64,000 nucleotides of DNA from Streptomyces sp. NRRL WC-3605 (GTDB lineage: Bacteria > Actinomycetota > Actinomycetes > Streptomycetales > Streptomycetaceae): assembly GCF_001509795.1 (NCBI RefSeq), contig NZ_LLZN01000067.1, forward strand, positions 1-64,000. Reading direction: 5' to 3'. The notes under the pieces were generated by a model. The model was not told where the DNA came from and did no database searches. It saw only the letters and a list, made by a program, of their open reading frames with translations. Positions within the stretch are counted from its first letter, which is position 1, and each line of letters begins with the position of its first letter. Below, piece by piece: positions 18,982 to 25,403 of this stretch. Made by a program: the position numbers and the translations under genes.

Positions 18982-19329
18982 ATGACCGGTCGACAGAAGA
19001 TCGCAACCGTCTCGGGGCTCATCGGAGCGCTCGCCGTCCTCTACGGCGGCGCCGCACCCGCGTTCGCGGACGACTCCAAGGGGGTCTGCACCATCACGTC
19101 GCAGGGCGACATCGTCTGCGTGAAGAAGACCGAGGTCGCCCACAAGGACAAGCGCAACGGCTACGTGCTCCAGCAGAAGCAGGACTGCTCGACGACCGAG
19201 CGGCCGCGTTTCGTCGGGGTCGACCGGCGGGCGGTGGACGAGGGTGCCACGGACTCGGGCCCCGTGGTCGAGTGCAACAACCGGGCGGAGCTGCCCAAGG
19301 GCTTCAAGCTCCCCAAGTTCGACTTCTGA
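18982..19329 (+). CDS. small exported four-cysteine protein, member 2
   Basis: 115 aa from ATG 18982 (SD AAGAGGAAC). The signal peptide MTGRQKIATVSGLIGALAVL is cleaved near AFA. The mature part is basic, with four cysteines laid out as in the gene at 17616: C-x7-GDIVC, VLQQKQDC, GPVVEC. Sequence identity outside these points is low, so the pair is an old duplication. Function unknown. The C-terminus is Lys/Phe-rich (PKGFKLPKFDF). Confidence 0.8.
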   Translation: MTGRQKIATVSGLIGALAVLYGGAAPAFADDSKGVCTITSQGDIVCVKKTEVAHKDKRNGYVLQQKQDCSTTERPRFVGVDRRAVDEGATDSGPVVECNNRAELPKGFKLPKFDF

Positions 19330-19331
19330 CA

Positions 19332-19375
19332 CGAGAAAGCCGGACCCGGAGTGATCCGGGTCCGGCTCTTTCGTG
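19332..19375. terminator. bidirectional terminator
   Basis: Stem GAAAGCCGGACCCGG / CCGGGTCCGGCTCTTTC between convergent island genes, with short T/A tracts on each side. Confidence 0.88.
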
Positions 19376-19398
19376 CGTCGGGAGCGAACTCCCTTACG

Positions 19399-19692
19399 TC
19401 ACTTGCCGAAGGCGCTGTTGTTGCAGCCCATGGAGGAGCCGAGGCTCGTCTCCTGCGCGCCGGGGTTGCCTTCGCCGTTCAGCAGGTTGCCGCCCAGGCC
19501 GTTGGCGATGCCGACCTGGCCCAGGATGTCGACGTTGGCGTCGTGCGAACGGCAGTTGCTGCTCTGCAGGACGCTGACGCTGCTGCCCTTCTGGCCCCAG
19601 CCGCCCTGGTCGGCCTGGGCGGTGCCGGCGCCCAGGAGTCCGACGGTGCCGAGCGCGGCGACCACGACGGCGGCCTTGTGGAGCTTGTGCAT
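19399..19692 (-). CDS. small exported protein, SHDxNxDxLG family, member 1
   Basis: 97 aa. The second ATG (19692) is chosen because GGAG sits 6 nt upstream, the same arrangement as in its paralogue at 20244. The signal peptide MHKLHKAAVVVAALGTVGLL is cleaved near AQA. The mature protein is 70 residues with two cysteines. Family core: SSNCRSHDANVDILG, NGLGGN, NGEGNPGAQE and LGSSMGCNN. Two further copies (19951-20244 and 22127-22408) keep these blocks. It is not a chaplin, since the chaplin VCGN core is absent. Probable small secreted or cell-surface protein of unknown role. Confidence 0.82.
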   Translation of the reverse strand: MHKLHKAAVVVAALGTVGLLGAGTAQADQGGWGQKGSSVSVLQSSNCRSHDANVDILGQVGIANGLGGNLLNGEGNPGAQETSLGSSMGCNNSAFGK

Positions 19693-19867
19693 GTTCATCT
19701 CCGGTGGAGTGGAGGGGTTTGCGGTCCGTCACGGACCGCGTTCGTACAGTTACGGAGACTAATAAGAAGTATTTCAAAGCAATGGGCGGCGCGCCCGAAT
19801 TCGGAAAAGTCTCACCGCCTTGGCCGATGGCCGGCGAATTCGGCATGTGCGCTTATGAATTGAGAGC

Positions 19868-19911
19868 AAAAAGCAGTCCCGGCGCCGGACTCGCGGTCCG
19901 GCGCCGGGACT
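19868..19911 (-). terminator. terminator of the second SHDxNxDxLG gene
   Basis: Perfect 15-bp stem AGTCCCGGCGCCGGA with a 7-nt loop, followed on the minus strand by GCTTTTTG. Confidence 0.93.
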
Positions 19912-19950
19912 TGGTCCTCCTGCTCGGGCCGGCGGTGCGGCCCGGGTGGC

Positions 19951-20244
19951 TCAGAAGGCGCTGTTGCTGCAGCCCATGCTCGAGCCGAGGTGGGTGTCCT
20001 GCGCGGCGGGGTTGCCCTCACCGTTGAGGCCGTTGCCCAGCAGGCCGTTGAGGATGCCGACCTCGCCGAGGACGTCCAGGTTCAGGTCGTGCGACTTGCA
20101 GTTGGAGCTCTGCAGGACGCTGTACTTGTCGCCGCCGCTCTTGCCGTGGCCCTCGTCGCCGTGCGCGGTGGCCGTGCCGGCGCCCAGGAATCCGACGGTG
20201 CCGAGGGCGGCGACCACGACGGCGGCCTTGCGAAGCTTGTGCAT
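19951..20244 (-). CDS. small exported protein, SHDxNxDxLG family, member 2
   Basis: 97 aa, ATG 20244 with GGAG upstream. The signal peptide MHKLRKAAVVVAALGTVGFL is nearly identical to that of the neighbour at 19692. A His/Gly-rich linker (HGDEGHGKSGGDK) precedes the family core SSNCKSHDLNLDVLG, NGLLGN, LNGEGNPAAQ and LGSSMGCSN. The upstream 70 bp also match the neighbour's upstream DNA, so this is a recent tandem duplication including the promoter. The His-rich linker might bind metal; that is speculation. Confidence 0.85.
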   Translation of the reverse strand: MHKLRKAAVVVAALGTVGFLGAGTATAHGDEGHGKSGGDKYSVLQSSNCKSHDLNLDVLGEVGILNGLLGNGLNGEGNPAAQDTHLGSSMGCSNSAF

Positions 20245-20399
20245 GTCATCTCCGGTGGAGTGAGGTGGGGTGCGATCCGTGAGAGATCGACTTCGTACAG
20301 TTACCGGAGATTAATAGGAACTATCCGATATGTCCGGGGCGGCACGCCGAGTTGATCGATGTCCCCCCGGAAGCACCCGGAAGCACCCGGATGTCTTGG

Positions 20400-20900
20400 T
20401 CAGCGCGTGGCGTGGGCGTGCGCGAGGGAGTTGGCCTGGCTGTTGGCCTGGTCGCAGTCGATGCCCCGGGTCTCCGCGGCGGCGAGCACCGCGACCGGGA
20501 CGGCCGCGTTGAGCAGGCTCTGCGGGCTGCACTCCTGGTACGGGCGGAAGAGGTTGGCCTGCTGGACCGGGCCGGACGGCGCTGCGGCGGCCGGCTGCGG
20601 GTTGACCTGCGGGCTGATCTTCGGGCTCAGCTGCGGGCTGACCTGCGGGCTGACCTCCGCGCCTTGTTGCGGGGCCGCGGCCGGGGCGGGCGCCTGGCGC
20701 TGCGCGGCCGGCAGGTTGGAGGACTGCGCACTGGCCTGGGAGTTGGTCCACGAAGCGGCCTGGGCGTCCTGCTGCGGCGCGGCCGGGGCGCCGCCGCCGT
20801 AACCGGCGGGCGTCTCGCCGGCGAGGCTGGGGCCCGCGCCGATCGCCGACAGACCACTGGCTGCTGCCACGACGAGCGCGACCTGGTGAAGCTTGCGCAT
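20400..20900 (-). CDS. small exported protein, RPYQECSPQ family (long form)
   Basis: 166 aa from ATG 20900. The signal peptide MRKLHQVALVVAAASGLSAI is shared with island neighbours. The middle is Ala/Gln/Pro-rich with a short array of PQVSPQLSPKISPQV. The C-terminal 50 residues (LFRPYQECSPQ, VPVAVLA, then a second Cys) match the whole mature protein at 17254-17490. So the same two-Cys module is carried on a disordered stalk. The leader DNA is nearly identical to that of the divergent gene at 21263. Confidence 0.82.
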   Translation of the reverse strand: MRKLHQVALVVAAASGLSAIGAGPSLAGETPAGYGGGAPAAPQQDAQAASWTNSQASAQSSNLPAAQRQAPAPAAAPQQGAEVSPQVSPQLSPKISPQVNPQPAAAAPSGPVQQANLFRPYQECSPQSLLNAAVPVAVLAAAETRGIDCDQANSQANSLAHAHATR

Positions 20901-21262
20901 GGAACTCGGCCCTTCATTGACCTGTGCATGGACGTACGGAAATGTGACTGCGATGGACGACGTCGCTCCGACCCTGTGCGGGGAACGACACGGCGGCTTG
21001 TGCGGTCACGTCCCGGAATACGCGGTCACCCGTTTGCCACGGAATGCTTTTATCCGACCGGTGGCATTTGAGTGACGGAATTCGGCGTGCCGTGACCTGG
21101 CCGTCCCCCTGTCGTTCCCCAACAGGAAGGCGTGAAGTCCACATGACAGCTCAGGCATTACCCCTGTAAGGGCGCAGTACGAATATCAGACTGAGCGCAC
21201 GCGACATCCCACAGAATTAATACGGATTTCCCTGCACAGGTAATGAAGGGCCGAGGGTTTCC
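20901..21262. other. divergent intergenic region with matched leaders
   Basis: 362 bp between two divergent exported-protein genes. The last 30 bp before each start are nearly the same on opposite strands: TGCACAGGT, AATGAAGGGCCGAG, then TTCCATG (20901-20928 complement and 21232-21262). The middle contains no gene that I can support. Confidence 0.7.
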
Positions 21263-22072
21263 ATGCGCAAGCTTCACAAGGCCGCGCTCGTCGTAGCGGC
21301 GGCAGGCGGTCTCACCGCCATCGGTGCCGGCGTGAGCGAGGCCGCCGACTATCCCGTCGGGTACAGCGGTGCCGCCCCGGCTCCCGCTCCCGGTTACCCG
21401 GCGCCGCAGTACGCGGCCCCGGCACCGGCTCCCGCCCCGCAGTACCAGGCGCCTCCGCAGTACGCGGCTCCCGCGCCCGCTCCGCAGTACCAGGCGCCGC
21501 AGCAGTACGCGGCTCCGGCTCCGCAGTACCAGGCGCCGCAGTACGCCCCGGCCCCCGCTCCGCAGTACCAGGCGCCGCAGCAGAGCGCGCCGGTCGCCGC
21601 GGCGGCGACGTCCCGTTCGGAGAGCACCGCGGCCGCCGGCCGTCCGCAGCCGGCCCCGCAGTACGCGGCCCCGGCTCCGGCGCCCGCTGCGATGGCCGCC
21701 CCGCAGCAGCCCGCCGGATACGCCAGCGCCGCCGCCACCTCGGGCGGCTACGCGCAGGCCGCGACCCCCGGGGCAGCCCCGCAGGCCGCCGCCCCGCAGC
21801 AGGCGGTGCCGCAGGTCGTGCCGCAGGTGACGCCGCAGGCCGCACCGCAGGTCATGCCGCACGTCGCCCCGCACGTGTCCGCTCCGCAGGTCTTCAACCC
21901 GGAGCCGGCGCCGCGGGTCGCGCCGCAGGTCAACCCGCAGGTGAACCCTGAGGTGAACCCGCTGATCAACCCGCTGATCTCGCCGGCCAGCGCGCCGCAG
22001 GTGCCGGGCCTCGGCCTGGGCCAGGTCGCGGCGCCCCCGGTGGGCCAGCTGGGCCTGCCCCGCCTCGGCTGA
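21263..22072 (+). CDS. exported Pro/Ala/Gln-rich repeat protein
   Basis: 269 aa. The signal peptide MRKLHKAALVVAAAGGLTAI is cleaved near SEA. Residues about 35-120 are PQYQAP/PQYAAP repeats, a Tyr-rich proline rod. A short Ala/Ser-rich region follows, then about 80 residues of PQV/NPxV repeats (PQVVPQVTPQ, PQVNPQVNPEVNPLINP). The second repeat type also occurs in the gene at 20400, linking the two. There are no cysteines and no sortase motif. The Tyr/Gln/Pro composition suggests a cross-linkable or elastic surface filament. Function unknown. Confidence 0.82.
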   Translation: MRKLHKAALVVAAAGGLTAIGAGVSEAADYPVGYSGAAPAPAPGYPAPQYAAPAPAPAPQYQAPPQYAAPAPAPQYQAPQQYAAPAPQYQAPQYAPAPAPQYQAPQQSAPVAAAATSRSESTAAAGRPQPAPQYAAPAPAPAAMAAPQQPAGYASAAATSGGYAQAATPGAAPQAAAPQQAVPQVVPQVTPQAAPQVMPHVAPHVSAPQVFNPEPAPRVAPQVNPQVNPEVNPLINPLISPASAPQVPGLGLGQVAAPPVGQLGLPRLG

Positions 22073-22126
22073 TCACCGCACCGATCCGCCGTACACCCCC
22101 GCAATCGCAAGACCAACGGAGAGAAC

Positions 22127-22408
22127 ATGCGCAAGCTCCACAAGGTGGCCCTCGTGGGCGCCGTCCTCGGCAGCGTCGGCTCGTTCGGCGCCGGCACCGC
22201 CCTGGCCCACGGTGAGGGCAGGGCCCACGACGTGGACATCACGCAGGGCATCGAGTGCCGGTCGCACGACATGAACATCGACGTCCTCGGCAACCTCGGC
22301 GCCCTGAACGGCGCGCTGGCCAACGCCCTCAACGGCGAGGGCTCCCCGGGCGCCCAGCCCAGCCACCTCGGCTCGGACATGGGCTGCAACAGCGCCGCCC
22401 TCAAGTAG
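22127..22408 (+). CDS. small exported protein, SHDxNxDxLG family, member 3
   Basis: 93 aa from ATG 22127 (SD GGAGAG). The signal peptide MRKLHKVALVGAVLGSVGSF is cleaved near ALA. The core matches the two minus-strand copies: ECRSHDMNIDVLG, NGALAN, LNGEGSPGAQ and LGSDMGCNS, with the two cysteines retained. It follows the Pro-rich repeat gene by 54 bp on the same strand and may be cotranscribed with it. Unknown function. Confidence 0.85.
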   Translation: MRKLHKVALVGAVLGSVGSFGAGTALAHGEGRAHDVDITQGIECRSHDMNIDVLGNLGALNGALANALNGEGSPGAQPSHLGSDMGCNSAALK

Positions 22409-22428
22409 CCGCAGGAAGTGCCAGGTTC

Positions 22429-22455
22429 ACGCCCGCTCCGTCACGGGGCGGGCGT
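22429..22455 (+). terminator. terminator closing the exported-protein island
   Basis: Stem ACGCCCGC-CC / GGGCGGGCGT-type with a GTCA loop 20 bp after the last island gene. Confidence 0.7.
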
Positions 22456-22562
22456 TGGACTGCCACCTCCGGCAACGCTGTGTGAACGTGTGTGACTCTA
22501 CGTGTATGGTTGATCGCGTCGGCTCACGAGGCCCGACGGAACGGACGGCGAGGAGTGGTCCC

Positions 22563-23831
22563 TTGGGCAAGTCGACCTTGCTGAAGATCCCCCGCACGCG
22601 ACTGTCCTACGCCGACGAGATGCTGCTGGTCAACGGCTGCCCCGGAGTCATCGGCCTGGCCGCCGTCTTCTCCGGCGAGCCGCCCGCACTGGACCGGGTG
22701 CGCGCCCGTGTCGCCGAGCGGTGGTCCGGCCTGGAGCGGATGCACCAGGTGCTGGACCGCCCCGCGGGCGGCGCGCGCTGGACCGTACCGGGGCCCTTCG
22801 ACCCCAGCGCCCATGTCGCCGTCACCCGCGCCGGGTTGGACGAGCTGTGGGCCACCAGCGTGGACGGGCCGCTGCCCGGCGGCCTTCCGCCCTGGCGGCT
22901 GTACGTCGTCCCCGGCGCCGCGTACGGCGGTGACTTCGCGCTCGCCCTGGTCGCCCAGCACACCCTGCTCGACGGGCGGTCCCTCGCGACGCTGATGCGG
23001 GCCCTCGTGGACGAGCCGGCCGCGGCGCGCGCCGCTGCCCGGCCGGCGCCGTTCCGGCCCGGGCTGCGCGCGGCGGGCCGGGAGCTCAGGACGATGACGG
23101 CCGTCGGGCAGTCCGTGCCGCTGCGGCCGCCCGGTGAGGCCCGCGCGTCCGTCGCCGTGCGTGAACTCGCCGCGGAGACCGTGCGGTCGGCCCGCCGCCA
23201 GCCCGCCGACGGCCGGGGCGCCACGCTCAACGAACTGCTGGTGGCCGCCGTCGCCGGGGCGCTGCGCGCCCGCTACGGCCCCGTCCGGGACTGGCGCGCA
23301 CGGGACGAACCCGTGTACACGGCGGTGCCCTGCGATCTGCGCACCCGGACCAACACCACGGAACTCGGCAACACCGTCACGGTCGTCCGGGTGCCGTTGC
23401 CCGTCGACGTGGACGGCCCCGTGGCCCGCCTGCGGGCCTGCCAGGCCGCGCTGGCCACGGTCCCCGACCGGGCGGCCGTCCACGCCGGCGTGCTCTTCCC
23501 CGCTGCAGAAGCGGTTCGCCGCACGGGGCCCTGGGTGACCCGGCTGCTGACCGGCCGGGGCCGGCACACCTGTTTCGCCGCGACCGCCACCACGGCCCTG
23601 AAGTGGCCCGGCGCGGCGGACACGTTCGACGGGCGCCGCCTCGTGCGCACGGTGGGGCTCCCGCCCCTGCAGCGACCGGGCACCGCCAGCTTCGCCCTGG
23701 CCCAGGTGGGGGACGCGTACACGCTCACCGTCGTGGCCCATCTGCGGCCGGACGACGCCGGACGGCTCGCGGACGCGGTCGTCACGGAGTTCGGGACCTG
23801 GGCCCGGACGACGGCGCCGTCAGTGCTCTGA
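22563..23831 (+). CDS. WS/DGAT-like acyltransferase, copy A
   Basis: 422 aa if started at TTG 22563 (GAGGAG 7 nt upstream); an ATG at 22506 lacks an SD. The protein has the two-lobed chloramphenicol-acetyltransferase fold of wax-ester synthase/diacylglycerol acyltransferase (WS/DGAT) or condensation-type enzymes. The N-lobe has VNGCPGVIGLAAVF. The active-site HHxxxDG appears as QHTLLDG, keeping the catalytic second His (H133) and Asp-Gly. Then come GATLNELLVAAVAGAL and the LGN...PLPVD motif of the C-lobe. It heads a tight cluster with an ACP, a ketosynthase and a paralogue. Substrate unknown; transfer of an ACP- or CoA-bound acyl group is likely. Confidence 0.8.
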   Translation: MGKSTLLKIPRTRLSYADEMLLVNGCPGVIGLAAVFSGEPPALDRVRARVAERWSGLERMHQVLDRPAGGARWTVPGPFDPSAHVAVTRAGLDELWATSVDGPLPGGLPPWRLYVVPGAAYGGDFALALVAQHTLLDGRSLATLMRALVDEPAAARAAARPAPFRPGLRAAGRELRTMTAVGQSVPLRPPGEARASVAVRELAAETVRSARRQPADGRGATLNELLVAAVAGALRARYGPVRDWRARDEPVYTAVPCDLRTRTNTTELGNTVTVVRVPLPVDVDGPVARLRACQAALATVPDRAAVHAGVLFPAAEAVRRTGPWVTRLLTGRGRHTCFAATATTALKWPGAADTFDGRRLVRTVGLPPLQRPGTASFALAQVGDAYTLTVVAHLRPDDAGRLADAVVTEFGTWARTTAPSVL

Positions 23832-23865
23832 CGGCACCACGGCACCACAAGAGGGAGGCAGTTGG

Positions 23866-24147
23866 ATGGAAGCGGAACACGGCGACGTATGGGAAGCGCT
23901 GCGCCCGCTGTGCGCGCGGGTGATGTCGGTGCCGGCGGAGGCGGTGGTGCCGCACGCCCGGCTGGTCGCCGACCTCGGCGCCGACAGCCTGGACATCACC
24001 GAACTCGAGGTGGCGTCCGAGGAGATGTTCGGGGTGTCCCTGCGGGGCACCGACAAGACCGGGGTGTCCACCGTGGGTGATGTCGCCGACCTGATCGTGC
24101 GGCTGCGCGCCGGGGCTCTGGGCCTCCACAGCCCCGTGGGCCGATGA
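23866..24147 (+). CDS. acyl carrier protein
   Basis: 93-aa discrete ACP. The phosphopantetheine site is S41 in LGADSLDITELE. Helix 2 and the acidic recognition face are intact. Length and acidity fit type II systems. The ATG has GAGGGAGG as SD, and the stop overlaps the ketosynthase start (ATGA), so the two are translationally coupled. It is distinct from the housekeeping ACP, which normally sits in the fab operon. Confidence 0.92.
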   Translation: MEAEHGDVWEALRPLCARVMSVPAEAVVPHARLVADLGADSLDITELEVASEEMFGVSLRGTDKTGVSTVGDVADLIVRLRAGALGLHSPVGR

Positions 24148-25352
24148 CCGGCCGCCCCGCCGTCGCCGTCACCGGCCTCGGGGTCCGCTGCGCGGCCGGC
24201 TCGACCCCGGACGAGCTGTGGGACAGCCTGCTGCACGGCCGTTCGGCGGTCTCGCTGCACTCCTTCGACGCCGAGGGCACCGTCGTGCACCCCGCGTCGG
24301 CGATGAGCGGCTTCGACGCGGTCGGGTACCTCGCGCCCAAGGAGGTGCGGCGGACGGACCGTTCGGTGCAACTGGCGGTGTGCGCGGCCCTGGACGCCGT
24401 GGCGGACGCCGGCGGGCTGCACGTGCCGTCCGATCGGCGCGCGGTGGTCACCGGCACCGGCTACGGCGGGGTGACCAGCCAGGAGAACGGCATCGGGCAG
24501 CCCGACGTGCTCTACGCGCCCCGGCTGATGAACAACGCGGGCGCGTACTGGATCACCGCCAAGCTCGACGTCACCGGGCCGAGCCTCACCGTGTCCACCG
24601 CCTGCTCGTCCGGTACCCACGCCGTGGGCGAGGCGCTGCAGATGATCCGGTCCGGCTGCGCGGACGTCGTGGTCGCCGGAGGGCACGACAGCCCCCTGAC
24701 ACCGACGACCGCGCTGGCGTTCGGGCGGGCAGGCGCCATGGTCACCTCCTGCGCCGAACCGGCCACCGCGTCACGGCCGTTCGACGCCGCGCGGCAGGGC
24801 TTCGTGCTCGCCGAGGGCGCCGCCTTCCTGGTGCTGGAGCGGCTCGACCTCGCCCGGGCACGCGGCGCGCGCGTGTACGCCACGCTCACCGGGTACGGAC
24901 GCACCTCCGACGCCTACCACCTCACCGCGCCCCATCCCGACGGCGCCGGCGCGCGGGCCTGCATGGAGCAGGCGCTGGCCGACGCCGGGACCACCGCCGA
25001 CGCCGTCACCCATGTCAACGCGCACGGCACCGGGACCGAGTTGAACGACCTGGCGGAGGCGCGGGCCATCAGCGGCCTGTTCGGCCCGCGCCGGGTGCCC
25101 GTGACCGCGCCGAAGGCGGTGACCGGGCACGGACTGGGGCTGGCCGGGGCGCTGGAGGCCGTGGTCACCGCGCTGTCCGTGCGGGAGGGGATCGCACCGC
25201 CCACGGCTCATCTGACCCGGCTGGACCCGCGCTGCGAACTGGACGTCGTCGTCGGCGAACCGCGCAAGATCCCGGACGGCCCGGTGATCAGCAACAGCTT
25301 CGCCTTCGGGGGCCACAACGCCTGTGTCGTCCTCGACTCGCCCCACCTGTGA
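24144..25352 (+). CDS. beta-ketoacyl-ACP synthase (FabF/KS-alpha type)
   Basis: 402-aa condensing enzyme with a complete catalytic triad: C154 in TACSSG, H294 in NAHGTGT and H329 in VTGHGLGLAG. The N- and C-lobes and the final FGGHNACVVL are normal, so it should perform decarboxylative Claisen condensation on ACP. No chain-length-factor partner, reductase or dehydratase is nearby, so it either performs a single extension or borrows fatty-acid-synthase reductases. It is coupled to the upstream ACP and followed within 51 bp by a second WS/DGAT-like gene. Confidence 0.93.
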   Translation: MTGRPAVAVTGLGVRCAAGSTPDELWDSLLHGRSAVSLHSFDAEGTVVHPASAMSGFDAVGYLAPKEVRRTDRSVQLAVCAALDAVADAGGLHVPSDRRAVVTGTGYGGVTSQENGIGQPDVLYAPRLMNNAGAYWITAKLDVTGPSLTVSTACSSGTHAVGEALQMIRSGCADVVVAGGHDSPLTPTTALAFGRAGAMVTSCAEPATASRPFDAARQGFVLAEGAAFLVLERLDLARARGARVYATLTGYGRTSDAYHLTAPHPDGAGARACMEQALADAGTTADAVTHVNAHGTGTELNDLAEARAISGLFGPRRVPVTAPKAVTGHGLGLAGALEAVVTALSVREGIAPPTAHLTRLDPRCELDVVVGEPRKIPDGPVISNSFAFGGHNACVVLDSPHL

Positions 25353-25403
25353 GCACCGGCGGCGGCAATGACAGGGGGGAACGCGGAAGGGAGGCGGCGG
25401 GGC

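Noticed and set aside
17254-22408. Chaplins or rodlins
   Set aside because: The chaplin VCGN core with its conserved Cys spacing is absent. The VPVAVL-plus-two-Cys pattern is only faintly rodlin-like and not enough for a name.
16989-22455. Integrative element at tRNA-Thr
   Set aside because: I saw no second copy of the tRNA 3' end, no integrase, no transposase and no plasmid-type genes nearby, so this is treated as an accessory island without a mobility signature.
24144-25352. Type II polyketide minimal PKS
   Set aside because: There is one ketosynthase only. No chain-length-factor partner (Gln replacing Cys) and no aromatase or cyclase is present.
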